Assembly (NCBI RefSeq): GCF_900302475.1
Contig: NZ_OMOQ01000001.1
Coordinates: forward strand, 1 to 64,000
Origin: Defluviimonas aquaemixtae
GTDB lineage: Bacteria; Pseudomonadota; Alphaproteobacteria; Rhodobacterales; Rhodobacteraceae
Direction of reading: 5' to 3'
DNA length: 64,000 nt
Notes under the pieces: model-generated
What the model was told of the DNA's origin: nothing
The model's input: the letters and a program-made list of their open reading frames with translations, nothing else
Database searches by the model: none
Translations under genes and position numbers: made by a program
In this document: piece after piece, positions 18,717 through 28,573 of the stretch
Numbering within the stretch: position 1 is the first letter of the stretch
How the letters are laid out: each line of letters starts with the position of its first letter

Positions 18717-19307
18717 ATGCATACAACGGTACTGTCCTTCGAAAATCTCCATAATCACGGGGAGCTGTTCGCAAACCTTTTTCGGGCGCGGAAGCAGTCT
18801 TTCATTGTCGAGAAGCAATGGAACCTGCCCGAAGCGCTCGACATGGAATACGACCAGTACGACACACCGGCAAGCCGGTGGATCGCGATCCATGACGACG
18901 TGGGCCAGGTCTATGCCGGCATCCGGCTGACGCCGTCGACTGCGCGCTGCGGCATCTACAGCTACATGATCCGTGACGCCCAGCGGGGCCTTCTGGCGTC
19001 TTTGCCCACGGACCTTCTCTATGACGAGGCGCCGGTGGACCCGAATATCTGGGAATGCACGCGTGTCTTCGTGCTGCATTCCACGCCGCAATCACTTCGG
19101 CGGCGGGTTCACGGCTACATGGTCGGCGCGATGGTCAAGTCCGCGCGCGAGCTTGGGGCGACGCAGCTTATCGCGATCACGCCGGCCAACTGGCCGCGTT
19201 GGTATGGCCGCTGCGGCCTGACCGCGACCGGAATCGGGCCGGTGATGTTCATAGACGATGGCGACTATCAGTGCGTGCAGATCGACCTGTCAACGAAGAT
19301 GCATTGA
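18717..19307 (+). CDS. luxI: Acyl-homoserine-lactone synthase, LuxI family
   Basis: The 196-residue protein makes AHL from S-adenosylmethionine and acyl-ACP. LuxI invariant residues are visible: RARKQSFIVEKQW (Arg, Phe, Trp), DMEYDQYDTP (two Asp), the Arg of YAGIRLTP, and the Glu and Arg of WECTRVFV. The ribosome binding site is a weak GGCGGGGG. The 62-nt spacer to luxR has a TGCATGCA palindrome but no convincing lux box. Acyl chain specificity cannot be read. Confidence 0.93.
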   Translation: MHTTVLSFENLHNHGELFANLFRARKQSFIVEKQWNLPEALDMEYDQYDTPASRWIAIHDDVGQVYAGIRLTPSTARCGIYSYMIRDAQRGLLASLPTDLLYDEAPVDPNIWECTRVFVLHSTPQSLRRRVHGYMVGAMVKSARELGATQLIAITPANWPRWYGRCGLTATGIGPVMFIDDGDYQCVQIDLSTKMH

Positions 19308-19401
19308 CGTCCCACGTTCCGAGCCGGACCTGAGGTGCTCGCAAGGGCCGGGCGCCGATCGCATCTTTTTCCCCGCCGACGCGCAGAGTAAGGTTCTGCG
19401 C

Positions 19402-20712
19402 ATGCCCGATCTGTTCGACACCGCGGTATCGTCCTCTGCGCCGGCGGCCAGCCGGCCCCTTGCTGACCGCCTGCGCCCGGCCGCGCTGTCGGAGGTCATC
19501 GGGCAGGACAAGCTTCTGGCGCCGGACGGCCCCTTGGGCGCGATGCTCGCCTCGGGCAGCCTGTCGTCGCTGATCCTCTGGGGGCCTCCCGGCGTCGGCA
19601 AGACCACGATCGCCCGGCTTCTCGCGGATGCCTCCGATCTGACCTTCGTTCAGATCTCGGCAATCTTCACCGGCGTGCCGGACCTCAGAAAGGTGTTCGA
19701 TACGGCGAAACTGCGCCGCAGCCAGGGCGGCGGAACGCTTCTGTTCGTCGACGAGATTCACCGCTTCAACAAGGCCCAGCAGGACGGGTTCCTGCCACAC
19801 ATGGAGGACGGCACGATCGTACTCGTGGGCGCCACGACCGAGAACCCGTCGTTCGAGCTGAACGCCGCGCTTCTGAGCCGCGCGCAGGTGCTGGTGCTTG
19901 AGCGGCTCACGCCCGCCCATCTCGAACGGCTGGCGCAGCGCGCCGAGAAGGAGCTGGCGCGCGCGCTGCCGCTTCGCCCCGAGGCGCGCGAGGCCATTCT
20001 GGAGATGGCCGATGGCGACGGGCGCGCGCTTCTGAACCTGATCGAGCAGGTCGCGGCCTGGAAGGTGGACAAGCCCCTGTCGACCGAGGCTCTGGGCCAG
20101 CGTCTGATGCGGCGCGCGGCGAAGTACGACAAGTCGGGCGACGAGCACTACAACCTGACTTCCGCGCTCCACAAGTCGGTGCGCGGCTCGGACCCGGACG
20201 CGGCGCTCTATTGGTTCGCGCGCATGCTCGAGGGCGGCGAGGACCCGCGATTCCTTGCCCGGCGCATCACCCGCATGGCGGTCGAGGACATCGGCCTTGC
20301 CGATCCGCAGGCGCAGACGATCTGCCTGCATGCCTGGGAGGTCTACGAACGGCTCGGCTCCCCCGAGGGCGAGCTCGCGCTGGCCGAGGCGCTCGCCTAT
20401 CTCGCGCTCGCGCCGAAGTCGAACGCGGTCTATGCCGCCTACAAGGCAGCGCGCGCGTCTGCCCGCAAGACGGGGTCCGAGCCGCCCCCAAAGCACATCC
20501 TGAACGCGCCGACGGGGCTCATGAAGGATCAGGGATACGGCGCGGGCTATGCCTACGACCACGACGCCGAGGATGGGTTCTCGGGCCAGAACTACTTCCC
20601 TGAGGGCATGAAGCGGCCGGTCTTCTATCAGCCAGTCGAACGCGGCTTCGAGCGCGAGTTGAAGAAGCGGATCGAGTGGTTTGCGAAGCTGCGCAACAAG
20701 CGGCAGAGCTGA
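19402..20712 (+). CDS. rarA: Replication-associated recombination AAA+ ATPase RarA (MgsA)
   Basis: The start is ATG 19402 (MPDLFDTAV) after TAAGG; upstream in-frame codons lie in the luxI region. The 436-residue protein has Walker A GPPGVGKTT, Walker B LLFVDEIHRF, and sensor 1 VLVGATTENPSFELN. It ends with the MgsA tetramerisation part, including FYQPVERGFERELKKR. RarA acts at stalled replication forks with SSB. It is monocistronic or read with the following genes. Confidence 0.97.
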   Translation: MPDLFDTAVSSSAPAASRPLADRLRPAALSEVIGQDKLLAPDGPLGAMLASGSLSSLILWGPPGVGKTTIARLLADASDLTFVQISAIFTGVPDLRKVFDTAKLRRSQGGGTLLFVDEIHRFNKAQQDGFLPHMEDGTIVLVGATTENPSFELNAALLSRAQVLVLERLTPAHLERLAQRAEKELARALPLRPEAREAILEMADGDGRALLNLIEQVAAWKVDKPLSTEALGQRLMRRAAKYDKSGDEHYNLTSALHKSVRGSDPDAALYWFARMLEGGEDPRFLARRITRMAVEDIGLADPQAQTICLHAWEVYERLGSPEGELALAEALAYLALAPKSNAVYAAYKAARASARKTGSEPPPKHILNAPTGLMKDQGYGAGYAYDHDAEDGFSGQNYFPEGMKRPVFYQPVERGFERELKKRIEWFAKLRNKRQS

Positions 20713-20823
20713 GGCCTACACTCTGGTCCAGATTCCGTCGGATGTGTACGCCCTTGGGGAAGGAAGGGCGGAAGGCGCCCTTGCCAGGTTGACATCCGTC
20801 ACGCCGTTGAAGAGGAAGGCGCC

Positions 20824-21201
20824 ATGATGCAGACCCTCATGCAGGTCGCCCTCGGCGGTGCGCTTGGCGCCTCGGCCCGCTACATGACGAATGTGGCGGC
20901 CATGCGCCTGATCGGGCCCGGCTTTCCCTGGGGGACGATCGCGGCGAACGTCGTAGGTTCGTTCCTCATGGGCGCGCTCGTCGTCGTGCTGGCGCACAAG
21001 GATGCGACCCGGCTCGCGCCGTTCCTGATGACAGGCGTACTGGGCGGTTTCACGACCTTCTCCGCCTTCTCGCTCGACGCGCTGACGCTGTGGGAGCGGG
21101 GCCAGACAGCGGTCGCCTCGGCTTACGTTCTGGGTTCCGTCATCGTCTCGCTTGCTGCGATCGTCGCGGGCATGGCCGCCGCGCGGGGGCTTTTCGCATG
21201 A
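20824..21201 (+). CDS. crcB: Fluoride exporter CrcB/Fluc
   Basis: The 125-residue protein has four hydrophobic segments and the CrcB motifs GGALGASARYMTN, GTIAANVVGSFLMG and GVLGGFTTFSAFS. Fluc proteins are dual-topology dimeric fluoride channels. Two tandem ATGs (20824, 20827) follow AGGAAGG. No fluoride riboswitch pattern was found in the 111-nt leader. The stop overlaps the next gene by 4 nt. Confidence 0.95.
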   Translation: MMQTLMQVALGGALGASARYMTNVAAMRLIGPGFPWGTIAANVVGSFLMGALVVVLAHKDATRLAPFLMTGVLGGFTTFSAFSLDALTLWERGQTAVASAYVLGSVIVSLAAIVAGMAAARGLFA

Positions 21202-22244
21202 GTGGCGTGAAGCTTCTGACGGTCTCGGCCGATGAGGGCGAAAGCCGGCTCGACCGCTGGCTGAAGCGGCGGTTCCCAGAGATTACGCAAGGCCAGGTGG
21301 AAAAGCTCTGCCGGACCGGCCAGATCCGCGTCGATGGCGGTCGGGTGAAGGCCTCGACCCGGGTGGGCCCGGGCGCCGAGGTGCGGGTGCCGCCCTTGCC
21401 GAAGACGAAGCCCGTGGCGCCGCGGCCGCGCCCCGAGCACAGCGGCGCCGACGCGAAGATGATCCAGGCGGCGGTTCTCTGGAAGGACGAACATATCATC
21501 GCGCTGAACAAGCCGCCGGGTCTGCCCTCGCAGGGCGGGTCGGGGCAGGGGACCCGCCATGTCGACGGACTGACCGGGGCCTTGATGTTCGGCTACAAGG
21601 ACCGCCCCAAGCTCGTCCACAGGCTCGACAAGGACACGTCCGGCGTATTGCTGCTCGCCCGGACGGACCGCGTCGCGCGCGCGCTGAGCGAGGCGTTCCG
21701 CGCCCGCACCACCCGCAAGATCTACTGGGCGACCGTCGCCGGAGTCCCCGCGCCCGCGATGGGGACGATCCACTTTGGGCTGGTGAAGGCGTCGGGCCAT
21801 GGAAAGGGCGGCGAGGGCGAGAAGATGATCGCCGTCCACCCTGCCAAGATCGGAGCGACCGAAGGCGCGAAGCGGGCGACGACCGACTACGCGGTTCTGG
21901 ACGCGCTTGGCACGCGGGCGGCGTGGGTCGCGCTGGTGCCGATCACCGGGCGGACGCACCAGTTGCGCGCGCACATGGCCGAGATCGGCCACCCGATCGT
22001 CGGCGACGGCAAGTATGGCGGTTCGGGGCAGGACAATCCGGGTGACGGCTGGGGCGCACAGTTGGGCGGCGAGATCAGCCGCAAGCTGCATCTACATGCC
22101 CGTTCGATCAGTTTCGACCACCCGGTCACGGGCCGTCGCGTGACGCTCACTGCGCCTCTGCCCGACCACATGAAGCGGACGTGGAAGACCGTCGGCTGGT
22201 CGGAGGCGGACGTGCCCGCGGACCCATTCGCGGAGGTGGAATGA
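21198..22244 (+). CDS. rluC: RluC/RluD-family 23S rRNA pseudouridine synthase
   Basis: The start is ATG 21198, overlapping crcB (ATGA). The 348-residue protein has an N-terminal S4 RNA-binding domain (DRWLKRRFPEITQGQVEKL) and the catalytic motif HRLDKDTSGVLLLA with the essential Asp. GRTHQLRAHMAEIGHPIVGD follows. RluC modifies U955/2504/2580 in E. coli; RluC versus RluD cannot be fixed from sequence alone. It is coupled by ATGA to the HAD gene. Confidence 0.9.
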   Translation: MSGVKLLTVSADEGESRLDRWLKRRFPEITQGQVEKLCRTGQIRVDGGRVKASTRVGPGAEVRVPPLPKTKPVAPRPRPEHSGADAKMIQAAVLWKDEHIIALNKPPGLPSQGGSGQGTRHVDGLTGALMFGYKDRPKLVHRLDKDTSGVLLLARTDRVARALSEAFRARTTRKIYWATVAGVPAPAMGTIHFGLVKASGHGKGGEGEKMIAVHPAKIGATEGAKRATTDYAVLDALGTRAAWVALVPITGRTHQLRAHMAEIGHPIVGDGKYGGSGQDNPGDGWGAQLGGEISRKLHLHARSISFDHPVTGRRVTLTAPLPDHMKRTWKTVGWSEADVPADPFAEVE

Positions 22245-22909
22245 AAGGCGGCCTGAGACTGGTGGTCTTCGATGTCGACGGAACGCTCGTTGACAGCCAG
22301 AACCATATCCTCGCGGCCATGGCGCATGCGTTCGGTGCGTTGGATATTGACCTGCCGCCGCGTGAGGCGGTGTTGTCGATCGTCGGCCTGTCGCTGCCGG
22401 AAGCCATGGCTCGGCTCGTGCCCGACCTGCCGGGGCAGAGCCATGAGGATCTGGTCGCCGCCTACAAGCAGAGCTTCGGCACGCTCCGCGCCGAGACCCT
22501 CGCGCCCTTATATCCCGGCGCGGCGGATGCGCTGTCGGCGCTTGGCAGTCAGGCCGACGTCCTGCTCGGCGTCGCGACGGGCAAGTCGCGGCGCGGGCTC
22601 GACCACGTGCTGCGCGCCCATGCGCTGGACCGGCATTTCGTCACCTGCCAGGTGGCCGACGACCACCCTTCAAAGCCGCATCCGTCGATGCTCCTCGCCG
22701 CCTGCGCCGAGACCGCGGCCGGGCCGGGCGTCATGATCGGCGATACGACCTATGACATCGAGATGGGCCGCGCGGCGGGTTTCGCGACGATCGGTGTCGC
22801 CTGGGGCTACCACCGGGCCGAGGCGCTGGCCGAGGCCGGGGCGGGGCAGGTGATCGAGGCGTTCGACGCGCTTCTTCCGGCGCTTGAACGAGTCTGGGAG
22901 ATTGCATGA
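22241..22909 (+). CDS. HAD-superfamily phosphatase, phosphoglycolate-phosphatase-like
   Basis: The 222-residue protein has HAD motif I FDVDGTLVDS, motif II GVATGKSRRG, motif III Lys in HPSKPHPS, and motif IV GDTTYDIEMGRAAG. A helical cap lies between motifs I and II, as in Gph-type enzymes. The substrate is not determined. Both ends overlap neighbours by ATGA, so it is translated with rluC and atp12. Confidence 0.9.
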   Translation: MKGGLRLVVFDVDGTLVDSQNHILAAMAHAFGALDIDLPPREAVLSIVGLSLPEAMARLVPDLPGQSHEDLVAAYKQSFGTLRAETLAPLYPGAADALSALGSQADVLLGVATGKSRRGLDHVLRAHALDRHFVTCQVADDHPSKPHPSMLLAACAETAAGPGVMIGDTTYDIEMGRAAGFATIGVAWGYHRAEALAEAGAGQVIEAFDALLPALERVWEIA

Positions 22910-23619
22910 CTGGCTGGGTCGCGAAACGGTTCTGGAAGGAGGTCGCGGTCGAAGCGGAGGGGAAGGGGTTCTGCGTCCTTCTCGATGCGCGTCCGGTCAT
23001 GAGCCCGGCGAAAGCGCCGCTCATCCTGCCCACTCGCATGATGGCCGAGGCTATGGCGGATGAGTGGCGGTCGGTTGAGGGTGTCATCGATCCGACAGAC
23101 ATGCCTGTGACCCGCGCAGCGAATTCGGCGATCGACAAGGTCGCCCCGCAGTTTGCCGAGGTCGTCCGGATCATCGCCGAATATGGCGGAACGGACCTTC
23201 TGTGCTACCGCGCTGAGGCCCCGCAAGAGTTGTGCGACGAACAGGCCGAGGCCTGGGACCCGATGCTGGACTGGGCTGCAAGTGACCTGAACGCCCCACT
23301 CAGGGCGACACGGGGCGTCGTTCCCGTCGATCAGCCGCCGGATAGTCTTGAGCGGCTCTTCAACGAGGTCTGCCGCACGACCCCTTTCCAGCTTGCCGCG
23401 CTCCACGACCTTGTCGCGCTGACCGGGTCGCTGATCCTCGGGCTTGCGGCGACACGGCCAGAGTTCCAGCCCGAGGAACTCTGGCGGATGTCCCGAATCG
23501 ACGAGGTGTGGCAGGCGCGGCTGTGGGGCGTGGACGAGGAGGCCGCGGCGGCCGCTGCCCTGAAACGCACGGGCTTCTTCGCGGCGCACAACTTCTGGCG
23601 CCTTGCATCGGCAGAATGA
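22906..23619 (+). CDS. ATP12-family F1-ATPase assembly chaperone
   Basis: The 237-residue product MTGWVAKRFWKEVAVEAEG matches ATP12 proteins: LDARPVMSPAKAPLILPT, ADEWRSVEGVIDPTDMPVTR, EYGGTDLLCYRAEAP and the EAWDPMLDW helix are family hallmarks. In mitochondria ATP12 protects the alpha subunit before F1 assembly; a similar role is assumed here. It is the last gene of the overlapping crcB-rluC-HAD-atp12 block. Confidence 0.92.
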   Translation: MTGWVAKRFWKEVAVEAEGKGFCVLLDARPVMSPAKAPLILPTRMMAEAMADEWRSVEGVIDPTDMPVTRAANSAIDKVAPQFAEVVRIIAEYGGTDLLCYRAEAPQELCDEQAEAWDPMLDWAASDLNAPLRATRGVVPVDQPPDSLERLFNEVCRTTPFQLAALHDLVALTGSLILGLAATRPEFQPEELWRMSRIDEVWQARLWGVDEEAAAAAALKRTGFFAAHNFWRLASAE

Positions 23620-23711
23620 CTTGAATTCAGGGCATTACTCGGCGTTTTGTCAGCGAAGATGCTCAATTCCGTTCGTCGCGCGACCTTGCGTCACCACATC
23701 GGAATGCAAGC

Positions 23712-23787
23712 TTGACGTCAGGATTTCATAAGTCAAAACTGCGCGCACTGGGGACAAAACCCGACAGTGGGAACAGAACCCGATAAT
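23712..23787. promoter_or_regulatory. Operator-like repeats upstream of bztA
   Basis: GGGACAAAACCCGACAGT (23751-23768) is followed at once by the similar GGGAACAGAACCCGATAAT (23769-23787). Just upstream, TTGAC (23712-23716) and GTCAA (23732-23736) form a dyad. The tandem copies lie 66 nt before the bztA ATG and may bind a nitrogen- or amino-acid-responsive regulator. Confidence 0.4.
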
Positions 23788-23852
23788 CTGCGCCAGGACC
23801 ACCTGGCCGTTCAAGCCGTCCCGATGGGGCGGATACTCAGGAAGAGGTAAGT

Positions 23853-24869
23853 ATGAAAAAATCCGTATTCCTCGGGACGCTGGCGGCGAGTGCGCTGCTG
23901 GCTGGATACGCGTCGGCGGCGACGCTCGACGACGTCAAGGCCCGTGGCGAGCTGATCTGTGGCGTGAACACCGGCCTTGTCGGGTTTGCCGCTCCGGACG
24001 CGGAAGGTAACTGGCAGGGCTTCGACATCGCCATCTGCAAGGCCGTCGCGGCGGCCGTTCTGGGTGACGCGTCCAAGGTCAAATACGTTCCGACGACGGG
24101 TGAGACGCGCTTCACCGCGCTTGCATCCGGCGAAGTCGACATGTTGGCACGCAACACGACCTGGACCTTCTCTCGCGATGCCGACCTGAAGTTCACCTTC
24201 ACCGGCGTCAACTACTATGACGGCCAGGGCTTCATGGTGAAGAAGGACCTCGGCGTATCGTCGGCGAAGGAACTCGACGGCGCCACGGTCTGCATCCAGA
24301 CCGGCACAACGACCGAGTTGAACCTTGCTGACTTCTTCAAGGTCAACAACATGTCCTACCAGCCGGTCGCGATCCAGACCAACGCGGAAGGGGAACAGCA
24401 GTACCTCGCCGGCGCCTGCGACGCTTACACGACCGACGCTTCGGGCCTTGCCGCGACGCGCGCCGTCTTCGCGGACCCGGAAAACCACGTGATCCTTCCG
24501 GAGATCATCTCGAAGGAGCCGCTGGGGCCGCTCGTCCGTCATGGCGACGACCAGTGGGCCGACATCAACCGCTGGGTGCTGAACGCGCTCGTCGCTGCGG
24601 AAGAGTACGGCGTCACCTCCGCCAATGTCGAGGAACTCGCGAAGGGCACCGACAATCCGGAGATCAACCGGATGCTCGGGACCGAGGGTGATCTCGGCGC
24701 GATGATCGGGCTCGACAAGGACTGGGCCAAGCGCGCCGTTGCCGCTTCGGGCAATTACGGCGAGATCTTCGCTGCGACCATCGGTGAATCGACGCCGATC
24801 GGCCTGGCGCGTGGTCTGAACGCCCAGTGGACGCAAGGCGGCCTTCTCTACGCGCCGCCGTTCCGCTGA
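23853..24869 (+). CDS. bztA: General L-amino-acid ABC transporter, periplasmic binding protein
   Basis: The 338-residue protein has a Sec signal peptide ending near GYASAATL. The AapJ/BztA core follows: DDVKARGELICGVNTGLVGF and YVPTTGETRFTALASGEVDM. In Rhodobacter capsulatus BztA binds Glu, Gln, Asp and Asn; this specificity is inferred by family and operon. Ribosome binding site GGAAGAGG. It is the first gene of bztABCD. Confidence 0.95.
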   Translation: MKKSVFLGTLAASALLAGYASAATLDDVKARGELICGVNTGLVGFAAPDAEGNWQGFDIAICKAVAAAVLGDASKVKYVPTTGETRFTALASGEVDMLARNTTWTFSRDADLKFTFTGVNYYDGQGFMVKKDLGVSSAKELDGATVCIQTGTTTELNLADFFKVNNMSYQPVAIQTNAEGEQQYLAGACDAYTTDASGLAATRAVFADPENHVILPEIISKEPLGPLVRHGDDQWADINRWVLNALVAAEEYGVTSANVEELAKGTDNPEINRMLGTEGDLGAMIGLDKDWAKRAVAASGNYGEIFAATIGESTPIGLARGLNAQWTQGGLLYAPPFR

Positions 24870-24994
24870 TCCCGCAGATCCGGTGGGCGCGCGCCGATAC
24901 GCGCGCCCACCCATCAAGAACGACGTGAAGGCCGGGGCGACCGCCCCGCGGAGACGGCAAAGCCGCGCATGCCTTCGCCAATGGGGATAAGACC

Positions 24995-26272
24995 ATGGCA
25001 ACAATCACGGAAACGCCGAAGGAGTCCTTTCGGCTCGGGATGCTCGTATACGATACGCGGTATCGTTCGATCACCATCCAGATCGTCGTGCTCATGCTCT
25101 TCATGCTCGGCCTGTGGTGGTTGCTTGACAATCTGTTCGCCAACCTCGCCGAGCGCGGCAAGGACCTGAGTTTCTCGTTCCTGTGGAACCGGGCAGGCTA
25201 CGACATCAACCAGACCATCATCCCCTACACGAACGACGACACGCATTTCCGCGCGATGCTTGTCGGCCTCGTCAACACGATCCTGGTGGCAATTCTGGGT
25301 TGTCTGGCGGCCACGGTGATCGGCGTCATCGTGGGCGTCCTGCGCCTGTCGCGCAACTGGCTCGTGGCGCGGCTGATGACGATCTATGTCGAGGCGTTCC
25401 GCAACGTGCCGGTGCTATTGTGGATCCTCGTGGCCTTCGCGGTTTTCACTGAGATCACGCCGCAGCCGCGTGATTTCCGGGTCACCGACGAGATGATCGC
25501 GGCTGGCGAAAAGCCGGAAGCCTCGATGATCCTCTTCGATTCCGTTGCGGTCACCAATCGCGGCACGTTCATACCGAAGGCGGTCTACGAGCGTTCACTG
25601 GGCGAGATTCACTTGGGCTTCCTGCCGATCAGCCTGAACACGCTTGCGGTCCTTGCGGCGATCATCGGCGGGATCTTGGGCTATCGCTACCTCCAAAGGA
25701 ACGCCACGGCGGTGCAGGAGGCGACGGGAGTCCGGCCCGTCACCTGGTGGAAGAGCCTGCTGTCGCTTTTCGGACCGCTGCTAGTGGTTCTCATCGCGCT
25801 CGGATTCTCGCTCCAGGTGCCGAAGCTCGGCGGCTTCAACTTCACGGGCGGGATTTTGGTGTCGAACGCTCTCATGGCGCTTTGGCTCGGGCTCACGCTT
25901 TACACCGCTGCCTTCATTGCCGAGATCGTGCGCGCCGGCATCATGGCCATCTCGACGGGCCAGACCGAAGCGGCCTACGCGCTTGGCCTGCGCCCGCGAC
26001 GGACGATGAGCCTCGTGATCCTGCCGCAGGCGCTAAGGGTCATCATTCCGCCGCTCATCTCGCAATATCTGAACCTGACCAAGAACTCCTCGCTTGCGAT
26101 CGCGGTCAGCTACATGGATCTGCGCGGCACGCTCGGGGGCATCACGCTCAACCAGACGGGGCGGGAGCTGGAAGCCATGCTCCTCTTGATGCTCATCTAT
26201 CTGGCGCTGAGCCTTCTGATATCGGCCGGGATGAATGTCTACAACAACGCCGTGAAGCTGAAGGAGCGCTGA
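24995..26272 (+). CDS. bztB: General L-amino-acid ABC transporter, permease BztB/AapQ
   Basis: The 425-residue inner-membrane permease begins MATITETPKESFRLGMLVYD. The long N-terminal part and inserted loop (about residues 145-260) are typical of AapQ/BztB. The EAA loop EAAYALGLRPRRTMSLVILP contacts the ATPase. A 125-nt spacer follows bztA. BztC starts one base after its stop. Confidence 0.95.
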   Translation: MATITETPKESFRLGMLVYDTRYRSITIQIVVLMLFMLGLWWLLDNLFANLAERGKDLSFSFLWNRAGYDINQTIIPYTNDDTHFRAMLVGLVNTILVAILGCLAATVIGVIVGVLRLSRNWLVARLMTIYVEAFRNVPVLLWILVAFAVFTEITPQPRDFRVTDEMIAAGEKPEASMILFDSVAVTNRGTFIPKAVYERSLGEIHLGFLPISLNTLAVLAAIIGGILGYRYLQRNATAVQEATGVRPVTWWKSLLSLFGPLLVVLIALGFSLQVPKLGGFNFTGGILVSNALMALWLGLTLYTAAFIAEIVRAGIMAISTGQTEAAYALGLRPRRTMSLVILPQALRVIIPPLISQYLNLTKNSSLAIAVSYMDLRGTLGGITLNQTGRELEAMLLLMLIYLALSLLISAGMNVYNNAVKLKER

Positions 26273-26273
26273 G

Positions 26274-27749
26274 ATGAGCGAACTGCACGCACATTCGGCC
26301 GTCTTCGTCCGGCGGGAAATGATCGACGCGGTGCCGCCGCCCGCACTGGAGTCGGGCGCGCTCAAATGGCTGCGCGAAAACCTGTTCTCGGGCTGGATGA
26401 ATACGCTTTTGACGGTGCTTGGTATCTTGTCGGTGTTCCTCCTTGTGAGGGAATTTCTGCCATGGTTCCTGCACGGCGTCTGGAACGCGAACTCGCTCAG
26501 CGAATGCCGCGAGATCATCGCGGCGACCTGGGGCGAGGAGGCGCATGGCGCCTGTTGGGCCATGATCCGCGAGCGCTGGAACCAATTCCTGTTCGGCTTC
26601 TATCCGCGCGACCTCTACTGGCGTCCAATCATGGCCTTCCTGCTGCTTGTCGTCGCGCTCGCGCCGGTCCTTTTCGCGGAAATGTCGAACAAGCTCTGGA
26701 TCGCTGGCGGCGTCGTCGCGGCGCTCATCTTATGGCTGTCGGTCGCCTACGGCGACTGGATGCCGGTGGGCATCGCCGCGCTCGTCGCAGTGGTCACGGC
26801 GGTTCTGAGCATGCGCGGCGTGCGCTGGCCGATCAACCTTCTTTGGTTCTCGGGCGTCTATGCGGGCCTTACCTTTTGGCTTCTGTGGGGCGGTTCGGTC
26901 TGGCTGCCCGTAGTGGCGCTTCTGGGCTTCGTGGTCGGCTGGTTCGCCTTCCGCTTCGTCGCCCAGATGTCCGGCCCTGCGGTCGGCGCGGGGGCGGGCT
27001 TCGTCGCCGCAGTTCTCTGGTGGTACTTCGCCGCGGGCACGCTGGACCAGGCCCTGACCGGGATGACGGGCCGCAGCCAGCCGTTCTGGCTGCGCAGGGT
27101 CGATTCGGATGAGTTCGGCGGCTTCGTGCTCGCCTTCACGATCGGCGTGACGGGCATCGCCGCGTCACTGCCGATGGGTATCGTCCTCGCGCTCGGGCGG
27201 AGGTCCGACATGCCGCTCGTCAAGGGTCTTTGCGTGGGCTTCATCGAGTTCATCCGCGGCGTGCCGCTGATCACGCTGCTGTTCACGGCCTCGCTGCTTC
27301 TGAACTACTTCCTGCCGCCGGGCACGAATTTCGACATCGTCCTGCGCGTCATCATCATGGTCACGCTGTTCTCGGCCGCCTACATCGCCGAGGTGATCCG
27401 GGGCGGCCTCGCCGCCCTGCCGCGCGGCCAGTACGAGGCGGCCGATGCGCTCGGGCTCGACTACTGGAAGGCGCAGCGGTTGATCATCATGCCGCAAGCC
27501 CTGAAGATCTCGATCCCCGGGATCGTCTCATCCTTCATCGGGCTCTTCAAGGACACGACGCTCGTCGTCTTCGTCGCGCTTCTCGACCCCCTGAAGGGCA
27601 TCACTGACGCCGTGCGCGCCACGATCGAATGGAAGGGCATATACTGGGAGCCCTACATCTTCGTCGGCGCGATCTTCTTCATCGTCTGCTTCAGCATGTC
27701 GCGGTACTCCATGTACCTAGAGAACAAGCTGAAGCGCGAACATCGCTAG
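26274..27749 (+). CDS. bztC: General L-amino-acid ABC transporter, permease BztC/AapM
   Basis: The 491-residue protein has many hydrophobic segments. The N-terminal half (about residues 100-260) carries extra membrane spans not in simple permeases. The C-terminal half is the HisMQ-type domain with [15 protein letters not shown] and EAA loop [18 protein letters not shown]. It is longer than I recall for R. capsulatus BztC, the extra length being in the hydrophobic N-terminal half. It pairs with BztB. Confidence 0.95.
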   Translation: MSELHAHSAVFVRREMIDAVPPPALESGALKWLRENLFSGWMNTLLTVLGILSVFLLVREFLPWFLHGVWNANSLSECREIIAATWGEEAHGACWAMIRERWNQFLFGFYPRDLYWRPIMAFLLLVVALAPVLFAEMSNKLWIAGGVVAALILWLSVAYGDWMPVGIAALVAVVTAVLSMRGVRWPINLLWFSGVYAGLTFWLLWGGSVWLPVVALLGFVVGWFAFRFVAQMSGPAVGAGAGFVAAVLWWYFAAGTLDQALTGMTGRSQPFWLRRVDSDEFGGFVLAFTIGVTGIAASLPMGIVLALGRRSDMPLVKGLCVGFIEFIRGVPLITLLFTASLLLNYFLPPGTNFDIVLRVIIMVTLFSAAYIAEVIRGGLAALPRGQYEAADALGLDYWKAQRLIIMPQALKISIPGIVSSFIGLFKDTTLVVFVALLDPLKGITDAVRATIEWKGIYWEPYIFVGAIFFIVCFSMSRYSMYLENKLKREHR

Positions 27750-27760
27750 GGAGTGTCCGC

Positions 27761-28555
27761 ATGGAGGACCCGCACGCCATTACCCGCGAAATCGACCGTA
27801 GCCACATGCAGATTACGGACGAGGTCGCGATCCAGATCTCGGGTATGAACAAGTGGTACGGCGCGTTCCACGTTCTGCGCGACATCAACATGACCGTGAA
27901 CCGGGGGGAGCGGATCGTCATCTGTGGCCCGTCCGGTTCGGGCAAGTCGACGCTGATCCGCTGCATCAACCGGCTGGAGGAACACCAGCAGGGCCGGATC
28001 GTCGTGGATGGAATCGAGCTGACGAATGACCTCAAGAACATCGACAAGGTGCGCTCTGAGGTCGGGATGGTGTTTCAGCACTTCAACCTCTTCCCGCATC
28101 TGACAGTGCTTGAAAACTGCACGCTCGCGCCGATCTGGGTGCGCAAGATTCCAAAGAAGGAAGCCGAAAAGACGGCGATGGAGTATCTTGAAAAGGTCAA
28201 GATCCCCGAGCAGGCGCTGAAATATCCCGGCCAGTTGTCGGGCGGTCAGCAGCAGCGCGTGGCCATCGCCCGGTCGCTCTGCATGCAGCCGCGCATCATG
28301 CTGTTCGACGAGCCGACCTCAGCGCTCGACCCCGAGATGATCAAGGAAGTGCTCGACACGATGATCGAGCTCGCCGAGGAAGGGATGACGATGCTTTGCG
28401 TGACCCACGAGATGGGCTTCGCTCAGGCCGTGGCGAACCGTGTCATCTTTATGGACCAGGGCCAGATCGTCGAACAGAACGAGCCGAAGGAATTCTTCAA
28501 CAACCCGCAGTCGGACCGGACGAAGCTGTTCCTGAGCCAGATCCTCGGCCACTGA
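27761..28555 (+). CDS. bztD: General L-amino-acid ABC transporter, ATPase BztD/AapP
   Basis: The start is ATG 27761 ([17 protein letters not shown]). The 264-residue ATPase has Walker [11 protein letters not shown]-loop [13 protein letters not shown], signature [13 protein letters not shown], Walker [15 protein letters not shown], and H-loop VTHEMGFA. It energises BztBC. It is convergent with sixA, 18 nt apart. Confidence 0.96.
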   Translation: MEDPHAITREIDRSHMQITDEVAIQISGMNKWYGAFHVLRDINMTVNRGERIVICGPSGSGKSTLIRCINRLEEHQQGRIVVDGIELTNDLKNIDKVRSEVGMVFQHFNLFPHLTVLENCTLAPIWVRKIPKKEAEKTAMEYLEKVKIPEQALKYPGQLSGGQQQRVAIARSLCMQPRIMLFDEPTSALDPEMIKEVLDTMIELAEEGMTMLCVTHEMGFAQAVANRVIFMDQGQIVEQNEPKEFFNNPQSDRTKLFLSQILGH

Positions 28556-28573
28556 GGCGCGGCGCAGGCGGGA

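Noticed and set aside
20713..20823. Fluoride riboswitch before crcB
   Set aside because: The conserved pseudoknot pattern was looked for and not found; only a short AAGGGCG/CGCCCTT repeat is present.
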